Shown here piece after piece: positions 33,631 through 43,888 of a stretch of DNA of 64,000 bases. The stretch is from assembly GCA_963797475.1 (NCBI GenBank), contig CAWCPR010000001.1, positions 2,108,001-2,172,000 on the forward strand, in the 5' to 3' direction. Source of the stretch: CAWCPR01 sp963797475 (GTDB taxonomy: Bacteria; Chloroflexota; Anaerolineae; Anaerolineales; UBA4823). The notes below the pieces were generated by a model. That model worked only from the letters and a program-made list of their open reading frames with translations. It did no database searches and had not been told where the DNA came from. The translations under genes were made by a program, and so were the position numbers. The number at the start of each line of letters is the position of its first letter. Position 1 is the stretch's first letter.

Positions 33631-36600
33631 TTGGAACGTGAGAAGCTCGAACAGGCGATTACAGCTTTAGAGGCGCAGCGCCCGGCGCTGGGGGATGCCG
33701 TGGTAGAGGCGGCCATCGACTCTCTGCGCGAGAAATTAGGCTCGCTCAGCCAGGCGCCCGGCGAGCCGCTCGTTGAGCTGGAGCCGGCCCAAGAGCGGCG
33801 CATCTCCTCGCTGGACGGCGAGCGCCGCGTCGTCAGCGTGCTCTTCTGTGACGTCAAAGGCTCTACCGCCATGGCCGAAAAACTCGATCCCGAGGAGTGG
33901 GCCAGGGTCATCAACCCGGCCCTCGAGTATCTGATCGGGCCGGTGCGCCTGCATGGCGGCACGGTCGCACAGGTGATGGGAGATGGCATCCTGGCCTTTT
34001 TCGGCGCGCCGCTCGCTCACGAAGACGACCCGCGGCGCGCCGTCCTGGCCGGTTTAGAGATCCTGGATGGCATCCGTGTTTTTCATGAACGAATGAAACG
34101 TGAGCGCAGGTTGGATTTCAACGTGCGCGTGGGCATTCATACCGGGCTGGTGGTGGTCGGGGAAGTCGGCGACCGGCAGCAAGTGGAATATACGGCGATT
34201 GGCGATACGGTGAACCTGGCGGCGCGCATGGAACAGACCGCCCGGCCTGGCACGGTACAGATCTCGGAGCAAACTCACCGGCTCATCGAACAGATATTCG
34301 AGTGCGAGCCGCTTGGAGAGATCCAGGTCAAAGGCAAGCGCAAGCCAGTGAGGACCTATCGTGTTATCGGCCTGATGGCGCAGCCCGCTCCGCTGCGTGG
34401 GCTGGAGCGGCAAGGACTGCAATCGCCGCTGGTCGGAAGGGAAGCAGAGCTCACAGCCGCGAAGGAGTGCTTTAAGCGGCTAATGGCCGGGCAAGGCGGG
34501 GTTTTAAGCGTCCTCGGCGAAGCCGGAATCGGCAAATCTCGTTTGATTGCTGAGATGCATCGAGACATCCCGGAGGATCAGCTCTACTGGCTGGAAGGAC
34601 ATACACTTTCTTATGGCCAAACGATCAGCTACTGGCCATTTCAAGAAATCCTGCGTCGCTATGCCAGCATCACAGACGAGGATGGTGAAGACCAGGCCTG
34701 GCGCAAGCTGGAGGACAAAATCGGGGCGCTGTTCCCGGAGAACGCGGCCGAGGCGACCGCCGAAGCGCCGTCCCAGCCTTCCCCCACCAAGGCGGAGATC
34801 CTCCCTTATCTGGCCAGCCTGTTGAAGCTGAAAGTGAAGGACGAATTTACCGGGCGGGTGAAATACCTGGAAGGCGAAGGGATGGGCAAGCAAATCTTCC
34901 TGGCTACCCGCCGGTTTTTCGAGCGGCTGGCGCGCACGCGTCCGGTGGCGCTGGTCTTTGATGACTTACATTGGATGGACGAGTCTTCGGCGAGTTTGCT
35001 CGAACATCTGCTGCCGTTGGTCGATAGCGTACCCTTGTTGATCATCTGCCTCAGCCGCTCCTACCGGAAGACAGCCGCCGCCCACCTGGGGGAGGTATTC
35101 GCTAAAGAGTATGCCGCTCGTACTGTCGAAATCGAGCTCACGCCGCTGTCGCAGGACGATAGTAAGCAGTTGGCGCATAACCTGCTGGAGATCGAAAACC
35201 TGCCCGCCCAGGTACGCGAGATGATCGTGAGCAAGGCCGAGGGCAACCCATTCTTCTTGGAAGAGATACTTAGGGCTTTGATCGACCTGGGCGCTATCCG
35301 GCGCAATCCAACCAGCGGAGGCTGGCAGGCGACAGCCCAGATCGAGGACCTGGCCATCCCGGATACAGTTCAAGGTGTGATCGTGGCTCGCCTGGACCGG
35401 CTGGAAGCAGGGGTTAAGCATGTGCTGCGACTGGCTTCGGTGATCGGGCGCAGCTTTCTGTACCGGGTGCTGCGGACCATCACGGACACCGGCGACCTCC
35501 TGGACGCGCGCCTGTCCGAGCTGCAGGCTACCGAACTCATTCAGGAGAAACAGCGCCTGCCAGAGTTAGAATACCTCTTCAAACACGCCCTGGCCCAGGA
35601 AGCGACATACGAAAATATTCTGCTGCAGACACGGCGCGAGCTGCATGGGCGTGTCGGCCGGGCGATAGAGACGTTGTTTGCAGACCGGCTGGAAGAATTC
35701 TACGGCCTGCTTGCGTACCATTTCGCCCGGGCTGAGTCTTGGGAGAAAGCCCAGGCTTACCTGCTAAAGGCCGCCGACCAGGCCGGGCGGATGGCAGCCG
35801 ACGCCGAGGCTCTCGAGCATTACCAGCAGGCGAAGCAGGCCTACGCACGTGCTTTTGGCGAGCAATGGGACCCGGTGCAGCAAGCAGCCCTGGAGCGTAA
35901 GATGGGCGAGGCTTTTTTTCGGCGGGGAGAAATTAACCGCTCTCTTGAATGTTATCACCAGGCGCTGGAATACCTGGGGCGCCCGCTGCCGCAGGCTCGT
36001 CGGGCGGTGCATCTGACGTTTCTGCGGGAAATTGCCGAGCAAATCGAGCGTTCCTTGCTGCCAGGCTTGTTTCATAAACGCCAGGCTGACCCGGCGGCGG
36101 AAGAAGAACTGCGTGTCTACCAGGCCATAGAGCTCGCCGGTGGAGCGGGGGATCCCGAAATTTTCCTGCTGCTTGCTTTCAGGATGCTCAATTTCAGCGA
36201 GAGGAATGGTTTGCCTGCTGGAGTTGCCATGGGGAGCGCAGGGTTGGGAGTGCTATTCTATTACGTGAATTTCCCCCGGCTTGCAAAGCGTTATCTTCAC
36301 CGGGCGCTGAGGCTTTCTGAGCAGCTCCAGCGTCCGGACACCCTGGGCCTGGCCCCCACAGTCCTGATGCTAATGGAAGGATTGCGGGGTGAATGGCAGG
36401 CGGCCTTCGAATATGGACGGCGAGCCGCTGAAACTTATCGCGAAATCGGTAACCTGGGAGCCTGGTCTGTCTCCATTTCAGTGGCGGCTTATCTGTCCGT
36501 ATTGCAGGGAGACTTCGCCCGCGCCCTGGCTTATGGTCAGGAACTCGCTCAATTCGGCCAGGATGCGGCTGACCGCCTGATGTGGGGGGATGCATTAGGG

Positions 36601-37239
36601 GCGCAGGGATTTGCCGAGCAGCGCCTCGGACGGCTGGACGAAGCTCTCGTTCACCTGAAGCAAGCCATCGAGATCACAGAGGCAGCCGGGAATATTTATT
36701 TCCGTCTGCTGGTAGGCAACGACCTGGGACGGTGCTATCTACGCCAGGGCGATTGGCAGGCCGCCCTGGAAACGCTGGAAACGAACCACCAATTCATCGT
36801 CAAAAACAACTTCAGCCGAGACCCCGGTTCAAACGCGATGCTTCGCAACGGTTTGGCCTGGGCCTACCTTTTGGCCGCCGAAAAAAGCGACCCCGCAGGG
36901 CGAGCCGCCTGGCTGAAGAAAGCCCGGCGCGCCTGCCGGGCAGCGCTGAAGTGGGGCAAATCTTTTCATCTCGGGAAACCGGAAGCCCTGCGCCTTCAGG
37001 GGCTGTACGAGTGGCTGCATGGGAATACCGCCCAGGCGCGGCGTTGGTGGTACCAGAGCCTGGCCGAGGCCGAAAGATTGGGAATGCGCTATGAGCTGGG
37101 GTTGACGCATCTGGAGATCGGCCGGCGGCTGGGCGAAAGCGAGCCACAGGAGCGCAGCCACCTGGAAAAGGCCGAGGCCATCTTCAGCGAAATTGGCGCG
37201 GAGCTAGATTTGGCCCAGGCGCGGGAATTGAAAAATTAA
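33631..37239 (+). CDS. Class III adenylate/guanylate cyclase fused to AAA ATPase and TPR domains
   Basis: A 1202-residue multidomain signalling protein. The class III cyclase domain (about 65-245) has metal Asp D74 in LFCDVKGST and D118 in VMGDGILAFFG, and the transition-state pair N195 and R199 in GDTVNLAARM. An AAA/STAND-like ATPase follows with Walker A GEAGIGKSR (296-304) and Walker B-like PVALVFDDLHWMD. The rest (about 660-1200) is TPR-like helical repeats. Such architecture is common in Chloroflexota and actinobacteria and is thought to sense protein or metabolite signals. TTG 33631 follows AGGAG at normal spacing. Whether it makes cAMP or cGMP is not visible. Confidence 0.88.
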   Translation: MEREKLEQAITALEAQRPALGDAVVEAAIDSLREKLGSLSQAPGEPLVELEPAQERRISSLDGERRVVSVLFCDVKGSTAMAEKLDPEEWARVINPALEYLIGPVRLHGGTVAQVMGDGILAFFGAPLAHEDDPRRAVLAGLEILDGIRVFHERMKRERRLDFNVRVGIHTGLVVVGEVGDRQQVEYTAIGDTVNLAARMEQTARPGTVQISEQTHRLIEQIFECEPLGEIQVKGKRKPVRTYRVIGLMAQPAPLRGLERQGLQSPLVGREAELTAAKECFKRLMAGQGGVLSVLGEAGIGKSRLIAEMHRDIPEDQLYWLEGHTLSYGQTISYWPFQEILRRYASITDEDGEDQAWRKLEDKIGALFPENAAEATAEAPSQPSPTKAEILPYLASLLKLKVKDEFTGRVKYLEGEGMGKQIFLATRRFFERLARTRPVALVFDDLHWMDESSASLLEHLLPLVDSVPLLIICLSRSYRKTAAAHLGEVFAKEYAARTVEIELTPLSQDDSKQLAHNLLEIENLPAQVREMIVSKAEGNPFFLEEILRALIDLGAIRRNPTSGGWQATAQIEDLAIPDTVQGVIVARLDRLEAGVKHVLRLASVIGRSFLYRVLRTITDTGDLLDARLSELQATELIQEKQRLPELEYLFKHALAQEATYENILLQTRRELHGRVGRAIETLFADRLEEFYGLLAYHFARAESWEKAQAYLLKAADQAGRMAADAEALEHYQQAKQAYARAFGEQWDPVQQAALERKMGEAFFRRGEINRSLECYHQALEYLGRPLPQARRAVHLTFLREIAEQIERSLLPGLFHKRQADPAAEEELRVYQAIELAGGAGDPEIFLLLAFRMLNFSERNGLPAGVAMGSAGLGVLFYYVNFPRLAKRYLHRALRLSEQLQRPDTLGLAPTVLMLMEGLRGEWQAAFEYGRRAAETYREIGNLGAWSVSISVAAYLSVLQGDFARALAYGQELAQFGQDAADRLMWGDALGAQGFAEQRLGRLDEALVHLKQAIEITEAAGNIYFRLLVGNDLGRCYLRQGDWQAALETLETNHQFIVKNNFSRDPGSNAMLRNGLAWAYLLAAEKSDPAGRAAWLKKARRACRAALKWGKSFHLGKPEALRLQGLYEWLHGNTAQARRWWYQSLAEAERLGMRYELGLTHLEIGRRLGESEPQERSHLEKAEAIFSEIGAELDLAQARELKN

Positions 37240-37352
37240 AGCTTTTCCAGCCTCCAACCTTGATTTATATCTAAAATCATGTTGCCTGGCCCGTATAGCG
37301 CGCCTGATACTTTAAAGCTGATAAAATCCCCCTCCCCATTCAGCAGGTGTTT

Positions 37353-37380
37353 TTGTACCTGGGCGGTATAGCAGTATAAT
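37353..37380 (+). promoter_or_regulatory. Promoter of the ABC transporter leader
   Basis: A perfect TATAAT stands at 37375-37380, with a weak -35 (TTGTAC, 37353-37358) 16 bases before it. The expected start is near 37387. Confidence 0.5.
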
Positions 37381-37386
37381 AGAACC

Positions 37387-37613
37387 ATGTTTACTCAGCA
37401 CGTTTCAGCGGTTGCCTTGGGCGAAGCGGACTCCGCTTCCGAATCGGCTGACGATCATCGTCCGGTTATGGCTCAGCCTATCTAGCCCTGGCTTATTTGC
37501 GCCTCATTGGCGCCTCCAGGGTCAATCCAAAATCTGGAGGCGCTCAATGACCTACCCCGACATTCGAACCATACTATCCCCGGTCGCGCCAACGTTTGCA
37601 TGAACGGCTGAGT
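37387..37613 (+). promoter_or_regulatory. Structured 5' leader with two mutually exclusive hairpins, candidate riboswitch
   Basis: GAAGCGGA/TCCGCTTC (37423-37439) and GGCTGA/TCAGCC (37446-37451 and 37473-37478, enclosing GACGATCATCGTC at 37450-37462) form the 5' half. Then GCGCC/GGCGC (37499-37503 and 37509-37513) competes with a perfect 10-bp stem, GCGCCTCCAG (37510-37519) with CTGGAGGCGC (37534-37543). The 3' arm of the second stem contains GGAGG, the ribosome-binding site for ATG 37547. The layout resembles an aptamer with an expression platform that controls translation. I could not match it to a known riboswitch class. Together with the upstream promoter it fills the 374 bases between the cyclase and the permease gene. 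Confidence 0.5.
37547..37603 (+). CDS. Possible 18-residue leader peptide
   Basis: MTYPDIRTILSPVAPTFA follows a strong GGAGG with 6-base spacing, and its stop lies 10 bases before the permease start ATG 37614. Translation of the permease may be coupled to this peptide. The peptide has no run of one amino acid that would suggest attenuation by a charged tRNA. It may be only incidental. Confidence 0.35.
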   Translation: MTYPDIRTILSPVAPTFA

Positions 37614-39338
37614 ATGGCGCAAAATCCCCAAATCTTCCAGACGCCTCAACGCAGCGGCCGGCTGTTCACCTGGGGCGATCTGGCAGCCCTGTCAGTTATC
37701 ACCGTTTTGTTATATGTAGGCGCGCGATTGGCCTTCAACGCTCCGCGGGTCGTGACCGGCCCGGAGATTTCGCTCGCTCCCTCAGCATTACCCTGGTATA
37801 CCGCGCTTTCCTTAGGGCGAATGGCGGCTGCTTATGCGCTTTCACTGTTATTTTCACTGATTTACGGCCGCCTCGCAGCTTACAACCGCCGCGCCGAGAA
37901 ATTGCTGATGCCCCTGCTGGACGTGCTGCAAAGCGTGCCGATTTTATCTTTCCTGCCAGTCGTGCTGCTCGGACTCAGCGCCATCCTGCCACGGGGCATC
38001 GCCGCCGAGCTGGCCTCCATCGTGCTGATCTTCACCAGCCAGGCCTGGAATCTGACCTTTGCCTGGTACCAGTCGCTGACTACCATCCCGAAAGAGCTGC
38101 GCGAAGCCAGCGCTATTTTCCGCTTGAACGCCTGGATGCAGTTCAAAAAGCTGGAGCTGCCATTTGGCACGATCAGCCTGGTGTGGAACAGCATGATGTC
38201 CTGGGCCGGGGGCTGGTTCTTTTTGATGGCGGCCGAGATCTTCACAGTGGGGGCACGCGACTTCCGCCTGCCGGGCCTGGGCGCATTTCTGTATGAAGCC
38301 GCCGATCAAAGTAATTTTGCCGCCCTCGCCTGGGGGTTGGGGGCGTTAATCCTGACAGTGGTGCTGCTCGACCAGTTGGTCTGGCAGCCGCTGATCGCCT
38401 GGTCGGACCACTTCAAGGTCGAGATGGTCGAGAATGATGAGCCGCCGACTTCCTGGTTCTTCGATTTGGTGAGCAATGCCCACCTGATCGATTGGCTGGG
38501 CGAGCGCCTGGTTGGCCCGCTGGCCGAATCTTTCGATCGCCTCACCCTGCAGCGCGCGCCGTTCCATCCACAATCTAAAGACGAGAAGATTGCCCGGCGA
38601 TGGCCTGCCATTCTGATGACTGGAGTGCTGGGGCTGATAGTTGTTTACGGGCTGGACCGCGCCGGGGTCATGCTGCTAACCATTCCAACAGGCCAGTGGG
38701 GAGAGGTGGGCTTGAGCATCCTGGCCAGCCTGTTGCGGGTGTCCATTGCGCTGTTCATCGCCCTGGCCTGGACGGTGCCGCTGGGTGTGGCGATTGGCAC
38801 CAACCGGCGTCTGGCGGCGGTCTTGCAGCCCTTGGTCCAGGTTACCGCCTCCGTGCCGGCCACGGCCCTCTTTCCGGTCATTTTACTGTTGGTGTTGAAA
38901 CTGCCGGGCGGCTTGAACCTGGCAGCGGTTTTGCTGATGCTGATGGGCACCCAGTGGTATTTACTCTTTAATATCATCGCCGGGGCGAGCGCCATCCCCC
39001 AGGATCTGAAATACACAGCCCAGTTGATGCAAATTCGCGGTTGGCGGCGCTGGCGTACTTTAATCTTGCCAGCCATCTTTCCGTACCTGATCACAGGCTC
39101 TATCACCGCCAGCGGCGGCGCCTGGAACGCCAGCATCGTGGCCGAATACCAATCTTTTGGCGGTCAGATCCATTCAGTGACGGGAATCGGGGCCCTGATT
39201 GCTCGAGCCACCGCGGCCGGCGACTATCCGCTGCTGTTAGCGGCGACGCTGGCCATGGTGCTGACCGTTATCCTGCTCAACCGCCTGCTTTGGCGGCGCC
39301 TGTATTTACTTGCAGAAGACAAGTACCGCATGGAGTGA
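37614..39338 (+). CDS. ABC transporter permease, NitT/TauT-like, two permease domains in one chain
   Basis: The 574-residue membrane protein contains two copies of the binding-protein-dependent permease domain. The first (about 60-270) has the EAA-type loop LREASAIFRLNAWMQFKKLE; the second (about 330-570) has TAQLMQIRGWRRWRTLILPA. Each is preceded by about six helices. Fusion of both halves means it needs only the ATPase to make a full translocator. It is followed after 5 bases by the ATPase gene. No substrate-binding protein is present here, although the family normally uses one. The start is ATG 37614; TTG 37596 is possible. Confidence 0.85.
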   Translation: MAQNPQIFQTPQRSGRLFTWGDLAALSVITVLLYVGARLAFNAPRVVTGPEISLAPSALPWYTALSLGRMAAAYALSLLFSLIYGRLAAYNRRAEKLLMPLLDVLQSVPILSFLPVVLLGLSAILPRGIAAELASIVLIFTSQAWNLTFAWYQSLTTIPKELREASAIFRLNAWMQFKKLELPFGTISLVWNSMMSWAGGWFFLMAAEIFTVGARDFRLPGLGAFLYEAADQSNFAALAWGLGALILTVVLLDQLVWQPLIAWSDHFKVEMVENDEPPTSWFFDLVSNAHLIDWLGERLVGPLAESFDRLTLQRAPFHPQSKDEKIARRWPAILMTGVLGLIVVYGLDRAGVMLLTIPTGQWGEVGLSILASLLRVSIALFIALAWTVPLGVAIGTNRRLAAVLQPLVQVTASVPATALFPVILLLVLKLPGGLNLAAVLLMLMGTQWYLLFNIIAGASAIPQDLKYTAQLMQIRGWRRWRTLILPAIFPYLITGSITASGGAWNASIVAEYQSFGGQIHSVTGIGALIARATAAGDYPLLLAATLAMVLTVILLNRLLWRRLYLLAEDKYRME

Positions 39339-39343
39339 CTCGC

Positions 39344-40663
<1,320 letters not shown>

Positions 40664-40686
40664 GAAAGCTTAGAAAAGGCTTCTGC

Positions 40687-42375
40687 TTACAAAGATGTTT
40701 CAGCCGGCAGAACAACCGTGAAATGCGCTCCGCCTCCCAGGATATTTTCCACTGTCACGCCTCCGCCATGCGCCTGGACGATCGCTCTGACGATCGCCAG
40801 CCCCAGGCCGCTGCCGGGGTAGTGGGATGCGTTGCGGCCGCGGTGAAAACGATTGAAAAGCTGGTCCAGGTCTTCGGGCAGGATGCCAATGCCCAAATCT
40901 TCGACGCTTAAGCGCACATGCGCATCGTCTCGCTGCAGTTTCAGGCTTACGGATCCGCCGGGCGGGGTGAATTTGATGGCGTTGTCCAGCAGATTGCCGA
41001 TTACAACGCGCAATTGGGCTTCATTGGCCTGCACGTGAGCGCCGCCCTCTGGAAGCTGCAGCTCGAATACCTGGCCTGCCTGCTCGGCGCGGGCTGCATA
41101 GGCTTCGCTCATTTCCCCCGCCAGCCTGGCCAGATCGAGCGTCGCATGCGGCTGCGCGCCGGCTTCGGATTCAACCCTGGAGAGGTTGAGCAAGTTTTCG
41201 GTCAAATGACTCAGCCGTTTGACCTGCTCCTGCGCCCGTTCCAGGTAAGCCTCGCGTTTCGCCGGCGCAGTCTCGCTTGCAGCCAGCTCCAGGTTGGTCT
41301 GCAATGCCGTCAAGGGCGTTTGCAGCTCGTGCGCGGCGTCGCCGACGAAATTACGCAGCGCCTCCACGATTTCTTCAACGCGGTTAGCCATCTGGTTGAA
41401 CGATTTACCCAGGGCTCCGAATTCATCACGGGCCTGAACGTTGGCCCGCGCGGATAAATCCCCGCCTGCCATTGCGCGGGTGACCTGGGTGAGAACGGTC
41501 AGAGGCCGGGTAACCTGGCGGCTGACCAGCCAGCCTACAAGCGCGGCCAAAATCACAGCCACCAGCGCGGCTGCCAGAGCGGCCCGAGTGACACTCTCCA
41601 GGATAGCCCTGCCAAAGGCCTGACCTTCCGAGAGTTCTAGTGTGCTGGCGACATTCCCGGATAAATCCTGGACCGGCAAGCGCACGACCTGGCTCGAACG
41701 CCGGTTGCTAATCTGGCCTTCGGCGATCAAATCGTAACTGCCGAAGGCCACCGTTTTCGGTACGGCAGAGAGCATTACGAGGGTGTTGGTCGGCGACTCT
41801 GTAGCGCCGGGCATAGTTTCACCTTGAACGGACCGGAAGATGAACAGAGCATTGCCTGCATTGGTCCCGGCCATACCGGTGACCGGAGCATTGAACTCCT
41901 CCAGCGGTTTGGAAGGATCCCTGGGTACGGGTTTAGATTCTGTCTGGCCAGCAATGGAGGCGGGGACTAGGCCAACCGGAGGCGGCTCAGGTAAGGATTG
42001 AATATTCCTGACGGCGCCGCCTTTCAGGTCTATGTCGGTCGTGAGGGGCAGGATGGAGAAAACGTCGCCTTGGGTTGGATCGCCGGAATCGGCCAGGACA
42101 TTTTGGCGATTATCTAAAATGCGGACGCGCGCCTGTGTGAAGAAGGCCAGGCTGCTCACCTGGGCTTCGAGGGCTTCGGGGGGCAGGCTGGCCTCGACCG
42201 TCTTGTTTATTATGGTCTGAATAGCCACCGCCTGGTCTATTAAGTAGCGCCCCTCTCGCTTCGTATAATAATCTTGCAAGGTAAAAATCAAAACCCCGCT
42301 CAGGGCAAGCACCGTAAGCAGCGCAATGGCCGCATAGGTCAGGGGAAGTCGGACGCGCATCGATTTTAGTTTCAT
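40687..42375 (-). CDS. Sensor histidine kinase
   Basis: A 562-residue membrane kinase. The first helix (about 12-33) and second helix (about 262-284) flank an extracytoplasmic sensor of about 230 residues without a recognised domain. HAMP follows (about 285-335), then HisKA with H349 in FVGDAAHELQTPLTALQTN, and HATPase_c with the N-box GNLLDNAIKFTPPGG and G-boxes DLGIGILPEDL and GSGLGLAIVRAI. It is the last gene of the minus-strand efflux operon, and its probable partner is the response regulator encoded at 48047-48742. Because the efflux genes lie between, the pair probably controls them. Confidence 0.92.
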   Translation of the reverse strand: MKLKSMRVRLPLTYAAIALLTVLALSGVLIFTLQDYYTKREGRYLIDQAVAIQTIINKTVEASLPPEALEAQVSSLAFFTQARVRILDNRQNVLADSGDPTQGDVFSILPLTTDIDLKGGAVRNIQSLPEPPPVGLVPASIAGQTESKPVPRDPSKPLEEFNAPVTGMAGTNAGNALFIFRSVQGETMPGATESPTNTLVMLSAVPKTVAFGSYDLIAEGQISNRRSSQVVRLPVQDLSGNVASTLELSEGQAFGRAILESVTRAALAAALVAVILAALVGWLVSRQVTRPLTVLTQVTRAMAGGDLSARANVQARDEFGALGKSFNQMANRVEEIVEALRNFVGDAAHELQTPLTALQTNLELAASETAPAKREAYLERAQEQVKRLSHLTENLLNLSRVESEAGAQPHATLDLARLAGEMSEAYAARAEQAGQVFELQLPEGGAHVQANEAQLRVVIGNLLDNAIKFTPPGGSVSLKLQRDDAHVRLSVEDLGIGILPEDLDQLFNRFHRGRNASHYPGSGLGLAIVRAIVQAHGGGVTVENILGGGAHFTVVLPAETSL

Positions 42376-42461
42376 ACCAGGCCTCCATTTCTCCTACAGA
42401 TTAATCGATTTACGGAGCCTGTCAAGGGTGCCAGCACAACATCACCTCACTTGCCGTTCGG

Positions 42462-43100
42462 TCACGGACCGGTTACAAAGAGCGGGGTCGAGTACAAGAT
42501 CACATCCGCAACCAGGCGGTCGCCGACTTTCTTGCCCCAGGCGTTGATCGTGCTGTTCTGGCCAACCTCGTCCAGGTCTCCTGGGACGACTTTCTGCTGC
42601 ACTTTTGTGTCGGAAGATGGCAGGTCCTTCAGGTTCTGAAAAGTATCGTCCCTGTAGACCTGGGTGTTGGCGGTCGCGACGACTTCCACCAATGGGCCGT
42701 CGTAGCTGGAGGCGCTCTCAGGAGTAGCGCCGGAGTCGCCCGAAACTTTTACCTGTAATTGCACCCTGCCCGTGCCGATGAACAGGCTGTTATCCTGGCG
42801 GCGAACGAAGATGCCGGTCGTATCCGCCGCCGTTTTAGGCAGCTCTTCAGCCGGTATAAGATTATCTTTGCTGAAAAATCGCGTGCCGCCGCCGGGCCCA
42901 CCGGAGATGACCAGGCCGTTCCCGCCTGCGCCGGTCGCCAGAGACCCATTTTGCAGATAGCGGCCTCCCAGGAAAGCGGCAGCAGCCAGGACTACCAGCA
43001 GCACCACGCCCAGGATCACCCACAGCCAGCGGCGGGATTTCTTCGCCGGAATTGGCGCGTCATCCAAAGGTCCCAATTGGGTTTCAGGATTTTCTTCCAT
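42462..43100 (-). CDS. Anchored protein of the three-member paralogous set (copy I)
   Basis: A 212-residue protein with a short cytoplasmic N-terminus (MEENPETQLGPLDDAPIPAK), one helix (WLWVILGVVLLVVLAAAAFL) and an extracytoplasmic domain. Its conserved core is GIFVRRQDNSLFIGTG, then SSYDGPLVEVVATANTQVYR, then WGKKVGDRLVADVILYS. The same core occurs in the next two genes, so this is a local family. The start is set where paralogues align (ETQL after an M-x-x-NP); AAGGAG lies upstream. I recognise no family. Its place between the efflux genes and the kinase suggests a role in sensing or in the export apparatus. Confidence 0.75.
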   Translation of the reverse strand: MEENPETQLGPLDDAPIPAKKSRRWLWVILGVVLLVVLAAAAFLGGRYLQNGSLATGAGGNGLVISGGPGGGTRFFSKDNLIPAEELPKTAADTTGIFVRRQDNSLFIGTGRVQLQVKVSGDSGATPESASSYDGPLVEVVATANTQVYRDDTFQNLKDLPSSDTKVQQKVVPGDLDEVGQNSTINAWGKKVGDRLVADVILYSTPLFVTGP

Positions 43101-43123
43101 TCGTCTCTCCTTCATGTTTCAGG

Positions 43124-43789
43124 TTAAGGTTTACCGCCTGGCCCTGGGCCGGTTTCAAAGTCCGGGCTCGAATACAGGATCACGTCCGCGACCAGGCGAT
43201 CGCCGACCTTCTTGCCCCAGGCGCTGACGTCGCTGGTTTGACCGACTTCGTCCAGGCTGCCTGGAACGACTTTCTGCTGTATTTTGGCGCCGGAGGCCGG
43301 CAGGTCTGGCAAATCCTGGAAAGTATCATCTTTGTAGACCTGGGTGTTATTGGTCGTGACGACTTCCACCAGCGGGCCATCGTAACTGGAGGCGCTTTCA
43401 GCGGTGGCGTTGGGGTCGCCTGAGACTTTTACCTGCAACTGCACCTGGCCGGTGCCGATGAACAGGCTGTTGTCCTGGCGGCGAACGAAGATGCCTCGCA
43501 CATCCGCCGCCGTTTTGGGGAGCTCTTCGGCGGGCAGGATATCCAAGTCTTTGAATATTCTCTCTACGTGGCCGCCCCCCGGGCCGTTGCTGGATAAGAC
43601 GATCCCGTTCCCTCCTCCGCCAACCGACAGGGAGCCTCTCTGCAGGTAGCGCCCTCCCAGGAAAGCTGCGGCAGCCAGGACCCCCAACAGCGCAACGCCC
43701 AGGATCACCCACAGCCAAAGGCGGGATTTCTTCATTGGTGTTGGCATTTTTTCTAAATCTGTCAGTTGAGTTTCAGGATTATCGTTCAT
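43124..43789 (-). CDS. Anchored protein of the three-member paralogous set (copy II)
   Basis: A 221-residue protein with the same layout as copy I: MNDNPETQLTDLEKMPTPMK, one helix (LWLWVILGVALLGVLAAAAF), then a domain with GIFVRRQDNSLFIGTGQVQL and YDGPLVEVVTTNNTQVYK. It is closest to copy I: the stretch between the helix and the core, rich in Gly, and the C-terminal WGKKVGDRLVADVILYSS are nearly the same. A recent duplication of copies I and II is likely. ATG 43789 matches the start of copy I; an in-frame ATG lies 12 bases upstream. Confidence 0.75.
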   Translation of the reverse strand: MNDNPETQLTDLEKMPTPMKKSRLWLWVILGVALLGVLAAAAFLGGRYLQRGSLSVGGGGNGIVLSSNGPGGGHVERIFKDLDILPAEELPKTAADVRGIFVRRQDNSLFIGTGQVQLQVKVSGDPNATAESASSYDGPLVEVVTTNNTQVYKDDTFQDLPDLPASGAKIQQKVVPGSLDEVGQTSDVSAWGKKVGDRLVADVILYSSPDFETGPGPGGKP

Positions 43790-43888
43790 AGAATTTTCCA
43801 TTCGAGATGAAAATTATCGGTTGAGCGTTGTGCTGAGACAACCTTTTTGCATGGCTCGCAAAGCGCGAGGAGATTAATTGATGAGCGA

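Noticed and set aside
37387..37613. Known riboswitch classes (TPP, SAM, cobalamin, guanidine/ykkC, yybP-ykoY)
   Set aside because: The conserved loop sequences of these classes were not found by eye; left unassigned.
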